A stretch of 64,000 nt of DNA from Metapseudomonas boanensis (GCF_018704125.1 NZ_JAGTIS010000001.1:186001-250000); one strand, 5' to 3'. Positions 18,522 through 28,245 are shown, counted from the first letter of the stretch. The notes: a model not told the origin generated them from the sequence alone. Program-made: numbers and translations.

Positions 18522-19496
18522 ATGCAAATCGCTCTGGCCCCGATGGAGGGGCTGGTCGACGAAATCCTTCGCGATGTCCTGACCCAGGTGGGGGGCATTG
18601 ACTGGTGCGTGACCGAATTCATCCGTGTCTGTGACCGCCTGCTGGCGGCCAGCACTTTCCAGAAGCTGGCGCCTGAGTTGGAGCTCGGAGCGCGCACCCG
18701 CGCCGGCACGCCTGTGCGTGTGCAGTTGCTCGGGTCCGATCCGGTCTGCCTGGCCGAGAACGCTGCCTTTGCCTGTGAACTGGGCGCCCCGGTGATCGAT
18801 CTCAACTTCGGTTGTCCGGCCAAAACAGTGAACCGCTCGCGAGGCGGGGCAGTGCTGCTCAAGGAGCCAGAGCTCCTGCATTCGATCCTGAGCGAGGTTC
18901 GTCGTGCGGTGCCGGCAGCCATTCCCGTGACGGCGAAAATGCGACTGGGCTTCGATAGCCCGGATAGCGCCCTGGATTGCGCACGTGCGCTGGCGGACGG
19001 CGGCGCGGAGCAGATCGTGGTGCATGCGCGGACCAAGGTGGAAGGTTACAAACCGCCCGCTCACTGGGAGTGGGTGGCGCTTGTTCAGGAGGCGGTGAAG
19101 GTGCCCGTGTTCGCCAATGGCGAGGTGTGGACGCTCGATGACTGGCGCCGCTGCCGGGAGGTCAGTGGAGTAGAGGACATCATGCTTGGGCGTGGCTTGG
19201 TGTCTCGGCCTGACCTGGCTCGGCAGATAGCCGCGGCTCGCGCTGGTCGGCAGGTGCAGGAAATGGGTTGGAGCGAGTTCCTTCCGCTGCTGCAGGACTT
19301 CTGGATCCAGGCTCGGCGCAAGCTAGCGCCGCGTTACGCGCCGGGGCGGCTCAAGCAATGGCTGGCCATGCTGACCCGCAGTTATCCCGAGGCTGTGGTG
19401 CTGTTCGCGGAGATCCGGCGGGAGGGCGACTGCGGACGCATTGATGCGTTGCTTGGTGTGCCAAGGCTGGAGCGAGAGTGGGCGGCGGCCGTTTAG
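18522..19496 (+). CDS. dusC: tRNA-dihydrouridine(16) synthase
   Basis: 324-residue FMN-dependent enzyme reducing uridine-16 in the tRNA D-loop. [15 protein letters not shown] and the segment ITEF-like [10 protein letters not shown] at the N-terminus are the DusC rather than DusA/B signature. The catalytic Cys98 lies in [15 protein letters not shown], with [16 protein letters not shown] and the FMN-phosphate site NGEVW and [10 protein letters not shown] further on. The C-terminal helical domain binds tRNA. Stand-alone gene. Confidence 0.93.
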   Translation: MQIALAPMEGLVDEILRDVLTQVGGIDWCVTEFIRVCDRLLAASTFQKLAPELELGARTRAGTPVRVQLLGSDPVCLAENAAFACELGAPVIDLNFGCPAKTVNRSRGGAVLLKEPELLHSILSEVRRAVPAAIPVTAKMRLGFDSPDSALDCARALADGGAEQIVVHARTKVEGYKPPAHWEWVALVQEAVKVPVFANGEVWTLDDWRRCREVSGVEDIMLGRGLVSRPDLARQIAAARAGRQVQEMGWSEFLPLLQDFWIQARRKLAPRYAPGRLKQWLAMLTRSYPEAVVLFAEIRREGDCGRIDALLGVPRLEREWAAAV

Positions 19497-19545
19497 TTGA
19501 GGGGGGCGTGTTCAGGCTTCAACTCCGCTTCCAGTCACTCTAGGT

Positions 19546-19573
19546 CTTGAAAAGCTTTCGACTGTCCCTATCT
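19546..19573 (+). promoter_or_regulatory. Heat-shock (sigma-32) promoter of ibpA
   Basis: CTTGAA (19546-19551) and CCCTATCT (19566-19573) separated by 14 bp fit the sigma-32 consensus CTTGAA-N14-CCCATNT with one or two changes. It lies 68 bp upstream of ibpA. Confidence 0.75.
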
Positions 19574-19580
19574 AGGGTTC

Positions 19581-19640
19581 TGCGGGATGCCGAAGTCGGG
19601 TCCCGCACGCGAAACACTTGCTGAATTTCAGGAGAACACC
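19581..19640 (+). promoter_or_regulatory. ROSE-like RNA thermometer in the ibpA leader
   Basis: Two hairpins. Hairpin 1: TGCGGGA (19581-19587) with TCCCGCA (19601-19607). Hairpin 2: CTTGCTG-AATTT-CAGGAG (19617-19634), where the Shine-Dalgarno AGGAG is paired with CTTGCT and one G is left bulged. This UUGCU / AGGA pairing with a bulged G is the hallmark of ROSE thermometers, and short two-hairpin forms are described for Pseudomonas ibpA. Melting at high temperature would free the ribosome site. Confidence 0.8.
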
Positions 19641-20087
19641 ATGAGTACTGCATTTTCCCTCGCACCACTGTTCCGTCATTCCGTAGGCTTTGACCGCTTC
19701 AATGATCTGTTCGAGTCTGCTCTGCGCAACGAGAGCGGCAGCTCCTACCCGCCCTACAACGTCGAGAAGCATGGTGACGATTCCTACCGCATCGTGATCG
19801 CGGTGGCCGGCTTCCAAGAGGATGACCTGGACCTGCAAGTCGAGCGTGGCGTGCTGACGGTCAGCGGCGGCAAGCGCGAACGAAGTGACGAAAGTATCAC
19901 CTTCCTGCATCAGGGGATTGCCCAGCGCGCGTTCAAGCTGTCATTCCGTCTGGCCGACCATATCGAGGTCAGGAACGCTGGTCTGCAGAATGGCTTGCTG
20001 AACATCGATCTGGTGCGCATCGTGCCGGAAGAGGCAAAGGCCAAGCGGATCCCGATCAATGGGCAGCGCGCCGCACTGGAAAACTGA
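19641..20087 (+). CDS. ibpA: Small heat-shock protein IbpA (Hsp20 family)
   Basis: 148-residue alpha-crystallin-domain chaperone that holds unfolding proteins in aggregates for later refolding. The central domain starts near YPPYNVEK (36) and includes IAVAGFQEDDLDLQVERGVLTVSGGKRE; the C-terminal tail has the conserved R-I-P-I (IXI-type) motif near the end. Expression appears controlled twice: by a sigma-32 promoter and by a ROSE-like thermometer. ATG 19641 follows AGGAG by five bases. Confidence 0.95.
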   Translation: MSTAFSLAPLFRHSVGFDRFNDLFESALRNESGSSYPPYNVEKHGDDSYRIVIAVAGFQEDDLDLQVERGVLTVSGGKRERSDESITFLHQGIAQRAFKLSFRLADHIEVRNAGLQNGLLNIDLVRIVPEEAKAKRIPINGQRAALEN

Positions 20088-20110
20088 TTTCCCGGCCATG
20101 CCGGTCGAAG

Positions 20111-20137
20111 AGGGCGCCTACGGGCGCCCTTTGCTTT
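20111..20137 (+). terminator. Terminator after ibpA
   Basis: AGGGCGCC (20111-20118) pairs with GGCGCCCT (20123-20130), a short loop between, then TTTGCTTTT. It sits between ibpA and the convergent GGDEF-EAL gene. Confidence 0.8.
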
Positions 20138-20146
20138 TCAAGATGG

Positions 20147-23083
20147 TCATTGCTGGGCCAGTTCAGTGCGTTGCCGACTGTTGGCGAGCAGGGTGCGGAA
20201 CTCGGCCGAAGGCAGTGGCTTGCTGAATAGATAGCCTTGGTACAGGTGACAGCCCTGCTGTTCGAGGAAAACAAGTTGGTCGCTTCGCTCCACGCCCTCG
20301 GCAATCGTCTCCAATCCAAGGCTACGAGCGATGGCCACGATTGCGCGAATGATCTCGGCATCGTTCGAGTCATGGGTCGCTTCGCGAACGAAGGACTGGT
20401 CGATCTTCAGTGCGTCCACCGGGAGGCGTTTGAGGTAGGTCAGCGAGGAGTAACCAGTTCCGAAGTCGTCCATTGCGAAGCTGACACCCAGTTTCTTGAG
20501 GCGGCGCATCTTGCCGATGGTGTCGTCGAGGTTCTGGATCACAATGCCCTCGGTGATTTCCAGCTTCAGCATGGAGGCTGGTAGCCGACTATCGCTGAGC
20601 GTACGGGTCACGCGTTCGACAAAGTCACTCTGGCGGAACTGCCGGGGGCTGATGTTTACGCAGAGGCTGAACTGTTCCGCACTGACGAGGCCATCGCCAA
20701 GCAAGGATTTGCAAGCTCGGCAAGACTCGGCCAGGGCCCAGCCTCCCACCTCGAGGATAAGTCCGCTCTCTTCCAGTACCTGGATGAACTCCCCGGGGGA
20801 CTGCGGCCCAAGAGTTGGGTGCTGCCAGCGCAGCAAGGCTTCAGCTCCAACCACGCGGCTGTCGCGTGCATCCACCTGGGGTTGGAAGTTCAGTTCGAAC
20901 TCGCCGCGTGAAAGCGCCAGGCGCAGATCGTTTTCCAGTCGCAGGCGCTCGCTGGCAGCATCCTGCATGGTGCGGCGAAACATCTGGATTGCGTTGCGCC
21001 CGGAGTCTTTGGCTCGGTAGAGCGCAATATCGACGCGCTTGAGCAGGTCGGCCGGAGTTTCCCCGTGGTCCGGTATCAAGGCGATGCCAATGCTCGGGGT
21101 GACCTGGAGCCGATGACCGTCGAGTTGCATCGGCTCGGCCAGCAGGTTGCGTAGCTTTTCGGCAATCTGTCGGACCTGCCGGGTGACCTCCGCGCGTGTA
21201 CCGTCGAGGCTGGTCAACAGCACGACGAACTCGTCACCACCAAGGCGGGCGACGGTATCTTCCAGTCGCACACTGGCTTCCAGGCGCGCGGTGACCATCT
21301 TCAGCACGGCGTCGCCGACGGGGTGGCCGAGCGAGTCGTTGATGTGTTTGAAATGATCCAGGTCGAGGAACAGCAGCGCACCGCGTAGCCCATGGCGCTT
21401 GAGCAGGGCAATCTGCTGGTGCAGGCGGTCCATCAGTAACGCCCGGTTAGGCAGATTGGTAAGCGAGTCGTGGTAAGCCAGGTGCTGGATCTGAGCCTGG
21501 GCGTCCTTCAGTGCACTGATATCGCGCGCAGTCAGTAGCAGACAAGGGACATTGTTGAGCTCGATCTGCTCCACGGATACTTCGACCGTCTTGCGGTTGC
21601 CGTCGCGGTGCTGGCCCAGCATTTCCAGATGGTGGACCCGACCATCGCGTCTGAGCATGTCGAGCATCTGCTGGCGCTCAGCCGGATCGGCCCAGATGTT
21701 CATCTCATGAGAAGTGCGCCCAATGACTTCGTCGGCCCGGTAGCCGGTGAGGCGGCAGAACCCGTCGTTTACTTCGATGTAACGGCCGGTGTCGCGCTCC
21801 GTGATGGTGATGGCGTCGGGGCTGGAGTGGAACGCCTTGGCGAACTTCTCCTGGCTGGCCTTGAGGGCCGCTTCTGCCTGCAGGCGGGTGGTGACATCAC
21901 GGAAGGTGGTGGTGATGCAGAGTTGGCGCTCGACGCGGATGAACCGGCTGGCAATCACGCAGGTCAATGGCTGTCCATCCTGCCTGTTGAAGCAGGCCTC
22001 GGCGTTGTCGAGGCCCTGGTCGCGCATCAACTCGGCGAACAGGCGAGAGCGCTGTGCCTGATCTGCCCAGAAGCCGACGTCCTGGGCATTTCGGCCGACG
22101 ATCTGCTCCGGTTGCCAGCCGAACACCTCGCTGAAGCTTGGGTTGACCTCGATGAATACGCCGTCGCGAATGCGCGAGACGCAAATCGGATCGGGGCTGG
22201 CCTGGAAGAGGGTGACGAATTTCTCTTCGGAGGCCGCCAGGCGCTGCTCGCGGCGTACCCGTTCACTGATGTCGATGACGATGCCCGTCATGCGTTGCGG
22301 ACTGCCATCTTCAGTGCGGTAGAGCTTGGCCGTGCTTTCCAGGTAATGTAATTCGCCGTCGCTGAAGCGCGAGCGGTAGGTGACCTGATATTCCTGTGTA
22401 CGACCTTCCACAAGGTCGCGGAAGGCTTGGCGCATGCCCTGTTGGTCCTCTTCAGGGACACAGAGGAATAAATCGTCGAAGTTGCCATGGAATGGTTCTG
22501 CGGCCAGGCCATGCAGCTTCGAGGTGCGGGCGGAGCAGTAGAGCGTCCCGGAGGGAATGTGCCAGTCCCAAGTGCCAAGATGGGCGGATTCCAGCGCCAG
22601 GCTCAAACGCTCCTGGCTTTCTTCAAGAGCCTTTGCCTGGGCGTGTTGCTGGGTTACGTCGCGAACCACGCCGACCATTCGGCGACGACCATCGGGCCAA
22701 GGCTGCAGGCTGCCGGTGATTTCCAGCCAGTGCAGGCTGCCATCCGGCCAGATCACTCGGTGGCGAAGCACGCGTTCCTCGAACTGCCCGGTGAGCGCCT
22801 CGTGTAACAGGCGCACAACCCGCTCCCTGTCGGCTTCGAAAATGAGGTCGAAGTAATCGAGCCGCTCCGGCATGGGGTGGCTCAGTGCGATGCCGAACAA
22901 GGCTCTGGCTCCACGCGACCAGCTGACCTTGCCGCTGTCGATGTCCCAAGACCAGGCACCCAGGTGCGCACCGTTCAAGGCCGCCAGGAGACTTGGCGCG
23001 TCTTGCCAGGACTGCTCGAACTCTACCGGGTCGAGGGCGGGAATATGCGGCGATGGAGCATTCGATTCGCTGTCTCTGCGCAT
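20147..23083 (-). CDS. PAS-GGDEF-EAL cyclic-di-GMP enzyme
   Basis: 978-residue soluble signalling protein. Four PAS-type sensor domains span about residues 25-145, 155-275, 285-400 and 410-525. The diguanylate cyclase domain has an intact GGDEF (615-619) with an RxxD inhibitory site RLED nine residues upstream (606-609). The phosphodiesterase domain has intact EAL (748-750), and downstream DDFGTGYSSL, KIDQSFV and EGVE motifs. Both activities may therefore be functional. No membrane helix is visible, so it probably senses a cytoplasmic signal. Transcribed toward ibpA, with no co-transcribed partner. Confidence 0.93.
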   Translation of the reverse strand: MRRDSESNAPSPHIPALDPVEFEQSWQDAPSLLAALNGAHLGAWSWDIDSGKVSWSRGARALFGIALSHPMPERLDYFDLIFEADRERVVRLLHEALTGQFEERVLRHRVIWPDGSLHWLEITGSLQPWPDGRRRMVGVVRDVTQQHAQAKALEESQERLSLALESAHLGTWDWHIPSGTLYCSARTSKLHGLAAEPFHGNFDDLFLCVPEEDQQGMRQAFRDLVEGRTQEYQVTYRSRFSDGELHYLESTAKLYRTEDGSPQRMTGIVIDISERVRREQRLAASEEKFVTLFQASPDPICVSRIRDGVFIEVNPSFSEVFGWQPEQIVGRNAQDVGFWADQAQRSRLFAELMRDQGLDNAEACFNRQDGQPLTCVIASRFIRVERQLCITTTFRDVTTRLQAEAALKASQEKFAKAFHSSPDAITITERDTGRYIEVNDGFCRLTGYRADEVIGRTSHEMNIWADPAERQQMLDMLRRDGRVHHLEMLGQHRDGNRKTVEVSVEQIELNNVPCLLLTARDISALKDAQAQIQHLAYHDSLTNLPNRALLMDRLHQQIALLKRHGLRGALLFLDLDHFKHINDSLGHPVGDAVLKMVTARLEASVRLEDTVARLGGDEFVVLLTSLDGTRAEVTRQVRQIAEKLRNLLAEPMQLDGHRLQVTPSIGIALIPDHGETPADLLKRVDIALYRAKDSGRNAIQMFRRTMQDAASERLRLENDLRLALSRGEFELNFQPQVDARDSRVVGAEALLRWQHPTLGPQSPGEFIQVLEESGLILEVGGWALAESCRACKSLLGDGLVSAEQFSLCVNISPRQFRQSDFVERVTRTLSDSRLPASMLKLEITEGIVIQNLDDTIGKMRRLKKLGVSFAMDDFGTGYSSLTYLKRLPVDALKIDQSFVREATHDSNDAEIIRAIVAIARSLGLETIAEGVERSDQLVFLEQQGCHLYQGYLFSKPLPSAEFRTLLANSRQRTELAQQ

Positions 23084-23188
23084 GCTCGCCCCTGCCGGCA
23101 GATGGAAAATGCTGGGGGGGCGCTGACTCGCAGTTCCTTCACCACCCCTTTTGCTGTTGTCCGAGCAACTGTGCCTTCGCCGATCGAC

Positions 23189-24070
23189 CTAGGCAAGGCC
23201 GTCGCGCTGGGCGTCGAGGAGCGCCATGAATGCTTTCGCTGCGTTCGACAAGGTCCGCTCGGTATGCAGGATGTAACCCAGGTTACGGGTGAGTTGAATG
23301 TCCTGGAGGGGCAGCCGCACGACCTGGTCATCGAGCATGGTGCGCGGCAGCACGCTCCAGGCGATGCCGATCGATACCATCATCTTGATGGTCTCCAGGT
23401 AGTTCGTGCTCATGGCGATGTTTGGCGTCAGCCCTTCGGCCTCGAACAAGCGCCGAACGATGTGGTGGGTAAAGGTGTTGCCGCCGGGAAATACCGCCGG
23501 ATGTCGAGCCACGTCGGCGAGGAAGATGGTCCTGTCCCGAGCCAGCGGGTGTTCCGGTGCGGCGACGAAGTCCAGCGGGTCGTTCCAGACTGGGACAGCC
23601 TGTACCGGTAGGGCGGTTTCCGGTGCCAGGGTTATCACCGCCAGTTCCACGCGGCCATGGAGGATTTCCTCGTACGCCACTTCGGAGTCAAGGAATTGAA
23701 TATCCAGCGCCACTTGCGGGTAAGCGCGGGTGAAAGCACGCAACAACGGCGGCAGACGATGCAGACCGATATGGTGGCTGGTGGCCAGAGTCAGGCGGCC
23801 GGTGATGTCGCCGGAGAGATTACTCAAAGCCCGGCGGGTATCGTCGAGCACGTTAAGAATCTGGTACGCCCGCGGCAGCAAGGCCCTGCCAGCTTCGGTC
23901 AGGCTGACTTCGCGGCCCAGCCGGTCGAACAGGCGGACGCTCAGCTGCTGTTCCAGCGAAGCAATGCGCTTGCTGACGGCGGGCTGAGTCAGGTGCAGGC
24001 GCTCTCCCGCCTCCGAGAAGCTGCCGGTTTCAGCGATAGCGATAAAGGCGTTGAGGCTGGCCAGGTCCAT
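23189..24070 (-). CDS. LysR-family regulator divergent from leuC
   Basis: 293 residues: winged helix-turn-helix (LNAFIAIAETGSFSEAGERLHLTQPAVSKRIASLEQQL, residues 5-40) and a ligand-binding domain with FPGGNTFTHHIV and GIAWSVLPRTML. ATG at 24070 is preferred over one 36 bp earlier because GGAG precedes it at the proper distance and it fits the family start. Its position opposite leuC, with two T-N11-A dyads in the gap, suggests it activates leuCD in response to a leucine-pathway compound. Ligand unknown. Confidence 0.9.
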   Translation of the reverse strand: MDLASLNAFIAIAETGSFSEAGERLHLTQPAVSKRIASLEQQLSVRLFDRLGREVSLTEAGRALLPRAYQILNVLDDTRRALSNLSGDITGRLTLATSHHIGLHRLPPLLRAFTRAYPQVALDIQFLDSEVAYEEILHGRVELAVITLAPETALPVQAVPVWNDPLDFVAAPEHPLARDRTIFLADVARHPAVFPGGNTFTHHIVRRLFEAEGLTPNIAMSTNYLETIKMMVSIGIAWSVLPRTMLDDQVVRLPLQDIQLTRNLGYILHTERTLSNAAKAFMALLDAQRDGLA

Positions 24071-24107
24071 GATCAGGCTCCGAGGGTTGGACGGGCAGAA
24101 TAGCACC

Positions 24108-24126
24108 GCATTCCTAGGTGGAATGC
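24108..24126. promoter_or_regulatory. LysR-type operator dyad 1
   Basis: Perfect inverted repeat GCATTCC-TAGGT-GGAATGC, containing T-N11-A (T24111, A24123). Its centre lies 33 bp from that of dyad 2, about three helical turns, as expected for the recognition site of a LysR tetramer. Confidence 0.6.
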
Positions 24127-24140
24127 TTTAAATAAAAAAT

Positions 24141-24159
24141 ATGAATTTGAGTTATTCAT
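24141..24159. promoter_or_regulatory. LysR-type operator dyad 2
   Basis: Inverted repeat ATGAAT-TTGAGTT-ATTCAT with T-N11-A (T24142, A24154). It overlaps the candidate -35 box of leuC, fitting an activation site. Confidence 0.6.
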
Positions 24160-24175
24160 GGCAAGCCCCTACGAT
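24147..24175 (+). promoter_or_regulatory. Candidate leuC promoter
   Basis: TTGAGT (24147-24152) and TACGAT (24170-24175) with a 17-bp spacer, 75 bp before leuC. The -35 box lies inside LysR-type dyad 2. Confidence 0.5.
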
Positions 24176-24249
24176 CGTCCTCACAAGCAAAAGGGGCATT
24201 CGCCGTGATCGACCCCTGCGCATGGAAACACGCTGATGAGGACACACTG

Positions 24250-25674
24250 ATGGCCGGCAAGACGCTCTACGACAAGCTCTGGGATGCACACGAGGTGAAG
24301 CGCCGCGACGATGGTTCGTCGTTGATCTACATCGACCGTCACATCCTCCATGAAGTGACCTCGCCGCAGGCCTTCGAAGGGCTGCGCCTGGCCGGACGCA
24401 AACCCTGGCGCATCGATGCCAACATCGCCACGCCTGACCATAACGTGCCAACCACTCGCGCCGAGCGTCAGGGTGGCCTCGAAGCGATCGCCGACGAAGT
24501 GTCGCGCATCCAGGTCAAGACCCTGGACGAAAACTGCGACGACTTCGGCATCCTCGAGTTCAAGATGAACGACGTTCGCCAGGGAATCGTCCATGTCGTA
24601 GGCCCGGAGCAGGGCGCCACCCTGCCGGGAATGACCGTCGTCTGTGGTGACTCGCACACGTCCACCCACGGTGCTTTTGGTGCCCTGGCCCATGGCATCG
24701 GCACTTCTGAAGTCGAGCACGTGCTGGCAACCCAGTGCCTGGTGGCGAAGAAGATGAAGAACATGCAGGTTCGCGTCGAAGGCCAATTGCCGGCCGGCGT
24801 GACTGCCAAGGACATCGTGCTGGCCATCATCGGCAAGATCGGCACTGCAGGCGGCAACGGCCATGCCCTCGAGTTCGCCGGTAGTGCCATCCGTGACCTT
24901 TCCATGGAAGGCCGCATGACCATCTGCAACATGGCCATCGAGGCCGGTGCCCGCGTCGGCCTGGTGGCGGTCGATGAGAAAACCGTCGAGTACGTCAAGG
25001 GGCGTCCCTTTGCGCCCAAGGCCGCTGACTGGGACAAGGCTGTTGCCGTCTGGGCCGACCTGGTGTCCGACGCCGATGCGCACTTCGATACCGTGGTCGA
25101 ACTCAAGGCAGAAGACATCAAGCCGCAGGTCAGCTGGGGCACCTCGCCAGAAATGGTGCTGGCCGTCGATCAGCGCGTACCGGACCCAGCCGCCGAAGCC
25201 GACCCGGTCAAGCGTGGCTCCATCGAACGAGCCTTGAAGTACATGGGCCTGGCCGCCAATCAGGCGATCACCGATATCCAGCTCGATCGTGTGTTCATCG
25301 GCTCCTGCACCAACTCGCGGATCGAAGACCTGCGCGCCGCCGCCGAGGTTGCCAAGGGCCGAAAGGTTGCAGCCACCGTCAAGCAGGCGCTGGTGGTGCC
25401 GGGTTCGGGTCTGGTCAAGCAGCAGGCCGAGCAGGAAGGGTTGGACAAGATCTTCATCGAAGCCGGCTTCGAATGGCGTGAACCAGGCTGCTCCATGTGT
25501 CTGGCGATGAATCCGGACCGCCTGGAGAGTGGTGAGCACTGTGCCTCTACCTCCAACCGCAACTTCGAAGGACGCCAGGGGGCTGGTGGCCGTACCCATC
25601 TGGTCAGTCCGGCAATGGCTGCCGCTGCTGCGGTGACCGGTCGCTTCGTCGATGTTCGCGAGTTGCTCAAGTAA
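24250..25674 (+). CDS. leuC: 3-isopropylmalate dehydratase large subunit
   Basis: 474-residue aconitase-family subunit converting 2-isopropylmalate to 3-isopropylmalate in leucine synthesis. The three [4Fe-4S] ligands are C353 (GSCTNSR), C414 and C417 (PGCSMCL). Other motifs: [21 protein letters not shown] near 131 and the C-terminal [14 protein letters not shown] 24250 is chosen for the GAGGA seven bases upstream and the [13 protein letters not shown]-terminus; a longer start at 24205 would add 15 atypical residues. leuD follows after 11 bp. Confidence 0.96.
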   Translation: MAGKTLYDKLWDAHEVKRRDDGSSLIYIDRHILHEVTSPQAFEGLRLAGRKPWRIDANIATPDHNVPTTRAERQGGLEAIADEVSRIQVKTLDENCDDFGILEFKMNDVRQGIVHVVGPEQGATLPGMTVVCGDSHTSTHGAFGALAHGIGTSEVEHVLATQCLVAKKMKNMQVRVEGQLPAGVTAKDIVLAIIGKIGTAGGNGHALEFAGSAIRDLSMEGRMTICNMAIEAGARVGLVAVDEKTVEYVKGRPFAPKAADWDKAVAVWADLVSDADAHFDTVVELKAEDIKPQVSWGTSPEMVLAVDQRVPDPAAEADPVKRGSIERALKYMGLAANQAITDIQLDRVFIGSCTNSRIEDLRAAAEVAKGRKVAATVKQALVVPGSGLVKQQAEQEGLDKIFIEAGFEWREPGCSMCLAMNPDRLESGEHCASTSNRNFEGRQGAGGRTHLVSPAMAAAAAVTGRFVDVRELLK

Positions 25675-25685
25675 GGAGATTCGAG

Positions 25686-26330
25686 ATGAAAGCCTTTACC
25701 CAACACACCGGTCTCGTCGCTCCGCTGGATCGCGCCAACGTCGATACGGACCAGATCATTCCCAAGCAATTCCTCAAGTCGATCAAGCGCACCGGCTTCG
25801 GCCCCAACCTGTTCGACGAGTGGCGCTACCTGGATGTCGGCCAGCCGAACCAGGACAACTCCAAGCGTCCGCTGAACAAGGACTTCGTGCTGAACTTCCC
25901 CCGTTACCAGGGTGCCAGTGTGCTCCTGGCGCGTGAGAACTTCGGCTGCGGCTCCAGCCGCGAGCATGCGCCCTGGGCGCTGGACGAATATGGCTTCCGT
26001 GCAGTAATCGCTCCGAGCTATGCCGACATCTTCTTCAACAACAGCTTCAAGAACGGCTTGCTGCCGATCATCCTGAAAGAAGAGGAAGTCGATGAACTGT
26101 TCCAACAGGTCGAGACGACTGAGGGCTATCAGCTCACCGTCGACCTGGCGGCCCAGACCGTCACTCGTCCTGACGGCAAGCAGTACAGCTTCGAGGTGGA
26201 TGCCTTCCGCAAACACTGCCTCCTCAACGGCCTCGACGATATCGGCCTGACCCTGCAGGATGCGGAGGCGATTCGCACCTTCGAAGCGGGTTACCGTCAG
26301 CGCCAGCCGTGGCTGTTTCGGGACGCCTGA
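25686..26330 (+). CDS. leuD: 3-isopropylmalate dehydratase small subunit
   Basis: 214 residues, partner of LeuC. It contains [15 protein letters not shown] (residues 20-34), the swivel-domain motif [13 protein letters not shown] near 86, and [11 protein letters not shown] near 118. AAGGAG precedes the ATG and leuC ends 11 bp upstream, so the two subunits are made together. Confidence 0.96.
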   Translation: MKAFTQHTGLVAPLDRANVDTDQIIPKQFLKSIKRTGFGPNLFDEWRYLDVGQPNQDNSKRPLNKDFVLNFPRYQGASVLLARENFGCGSSREHAPWALDEYGFRAVIAPSYADIFFNNSFKNGLLPIILKEEEVDELFQQVETTEGYQLTVDLAAQTVTRPDGKQYSFEVDAFRKHCLLNGLDDIGLTLQDAEAIRTFEAGYRQRQPWLFRDA

Positions 26331-26351
26331 AGGCGTCCATCGGAGGATGTG

Positions 26352-27116
26352 ATGAGCGACAAAGCCCATGAGCAAGTGGTCCAGCGCCAGTTCGGCGAGC
26401 AGGCCAATGCCTACCTGAGCAGTGCGGTGCACGCCCAGGGAGTCGAGTTCGCGCTGTTGCAGGCGGCGGTGCAAGGGAAAGGTGCTGCCCGTGCACTCGA
26501 TCTCGGTTGCGGCGCGGGGCATGTCAGCTTCCATATCGCCCCGTTGGTCGGTGAAGTGGTGGCCTACGATCTTTCCGAGCAGATGCTCGATGTCGTGGCC
26601 AGCGCTGCCGACCAGCGCGGCTTGACCAACGTGCGCACTGAGCGCGGAGCGGCAGAGCGGTTGCCCTTTGCCGATGCGAGTTTCGACTACGTTTTCAGTC
26701 GCTATTCTGCGCATCACTGGAGCGACCTCGGGCTGGCATTGCGGGAAGTCCGCCGGGTCTTGAAACCCGGTGGCGTGGCGGCGTTCATCGACGTGGCCTC
26801 GCCCGGTAGTCCATTACTCGATACCTACCTGCAAGCGGTGGAAGTGCTACGCGATACCAGCCATGTGCGCGATTATTCCGTGGGCGAGTGGCTGCGGCAG
26901 GTCAGCGAGGCGGGGTTGTTCGTCAACAGTCATACGCGCCAGCGTCTGCGCCTGGAGTTTGCCTCCTGGATCGAGCGTATGCGCACGCCGGAGGTTTTCC
27001 GTGACGCGATCCTTGCCCTGCAGCAGGCAGTGGGCGAGGAGGTTCGCGAGTATTTTGAAGTTGCTGCAGACGGCTCGTTCAGCACCGATGTGCTGGTGCT
27101 CTGGGCCGAGCGTTGA
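26352..27116 (+). CDS. Class I SAM-dependent methyltransferase (UbiE-like)
   Basis: 254 residues with a Rossmann methyltransferase fold: SAM motif I ALDLGCGAGHVSF (about 45-57), VVAYDLSEQML, RTERGAAERLPF, FDYVFSRYSAHHW and EVRRVLKPGG. It resembles ubiquinone/menaquinone-type methyltransferases in sequence style, but the substrate is unknown. It sits in the leu operon between leuD and leuB, 21 bp after leuD and 40 bp before leuB. ATG 26352 is preferred over an in-frame GTG three bases earlier because of its distance to GGAGGA. Confidence 0.88.
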   Translation: MSDKAHEQVVQRQFGEQANAYLSSAVHAQGVEFALLQAAVQGKGAARALDLGCGAGHVSFHIAPLVGEVVAYDLSEQMLDVVASAADQRGLTNVRTERGAAERLPFADASFDYVFSRYSAHHWSDLGLALREVRRVLKPGGVAAFIDVASPGSPLLDTYLQAVEVLRDTSHVRDYSVGEWLRQVSEAGLFVNSHTRQRLRLEFASWIERMRTPEVFRDAILALQQAVGEEVREYFEVAADGSFSTDVLVLWAER

Positions 27117-27156
27117 GAATGTGCATGGCGCCTCTGGCGCCTAACGAGAGGAAAGC

Positions 27157-28239
27157 ATGAGCAAGCAGATTCTGATTCTACCGGGCGACGGTATTGGCCC
27201 GGAAATCATGGCCGAAGCCGTCAAGGTGCTGCAGGTGGCCAACGACAAGTACCAATTGGGCTTCGAGCTGACCGAAGACGTCATCGGTGGTGCCGCCATC
27301 GACAAGCATGGCGTGCCGCTGGCCGACGAGACCTTGGAACGTGCGCGCAAGGCCGATGCCGTGTTGCTAGGCGCTGTTGGCGGCCCCAAGTGGGACAAGC
27401 TTGAGCGTGACATTCGCCCAGAGCGCGGGCTGCTGAAGATCCGTTCGCAACTCGGCCTCTTCGCCAACCTGCGCCCGGCCATCCTCTACCCGCAGCTGGC
27501 CGATGCCTCCAGCCTCAAGCCAGAAATCGTCGCGGGGTTGGATATCCTTATCGTCCGTGAGCTGACGGGCGGTATCTACTTCGGCGCGCCGCGTGGCACC
27601 CGTACGCTGGAAAATGGCGAACGGCAGGCCTATGACACGCTGCCCTACAGCGAGAGCGAAATTCGCCGCATCGCCCGTGTCGGTTTCGACATGGCCCGCG
27701 TGCGTGGCAAGAAGCTATGTTCGGTAGACAAGGCCAACGTGCTGGCCTCCAGCCAGCTCTGGCGCGAAGTAGTGGAAGAGGTCGCCAAGGATTATCCGGA
27801 CGTCGAGCTCAGCCACATGTACGTCGACAACGCTTCCATGCAGCTGGTGCGTGCGCCGAAGCAGTTCGATGTGATGGTGACCGACAACATGTTCGGCGAC
27901 ATCCTGTCGGATGAGGCTTCCATGCTTACCGGTTCCATCGGCATGCTGCCTTCGGCCTCGCTGGACGCCAACAACAAGGGCATGTACGAGCCGTGCCACG
28001 GCTCGGCGCCGGACATCGCGGGGCAGGGGATTGCCAACCCGCTGGCGACCATACTGTCCGTATCGATGATGCTGCGTTACAGCTTCAACCAGACCGTCGC
28101 CGCGGACGCCATCGAGCAGGCTGTCAGCCTGGTTCTCGATCAGGGATTGCGCACGGGCGACATCTTCTCTGCAGGGGCTACCAGGGTCGGTACCCGCGAG
28201 ATGGGCGATGCAGTGGTCGCGGCCCTGCGGAATCTGTAA
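27157..28239 (+). CDS. leuB: 3-isopropylmalate dehydrogenase
   Basis: 360-residue NAD-dependent oxidative decarboxylase making 2-oxoisocaproate precursor in leucine synthesis. Motifs: [11 protein letters not shown] at the N-terminus, [15 protein letters not shown] near 129, the substrate/metal segment [17 protein letters not shown] near 190 and the signature [25 protein letters not shown] near 246. GAGAGGAAAG upstream of the ATG is a clear ribosome-binding site. Confidence 0.97.
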   Translation: MSKQILILPGDGIGPEIMAEAVKVLQVANDKYQLGFELTEDVIGGAAIDKHGVPLADETLERARKADAVLLGAVGGPKWDKLERDIRPERGLLKIRSQLGLFANLRPAILYPQLADASSLKPEIVAGLDILIVRELTGGIYFGAPRGTRTLENGERQAYDTLPYSESEIRRIARVGFDMARVRGKKLCSVDKANVLASSQLWREVVEEVAKDYPDVELSHMYVDNASMQLVRAPKQFDVMVTDNMFGDILSDEASMLTGSIGMLPSASLDANNKGMYEPCHGSAPDIAGQGIANPLATILSVSMMLRYSFNQTVAADAIEQAVSLVLDQGLRTGDIFSAGATRVGTREMGDAVVAALRNL

Positions 28240-28245
28240 TCTGAA

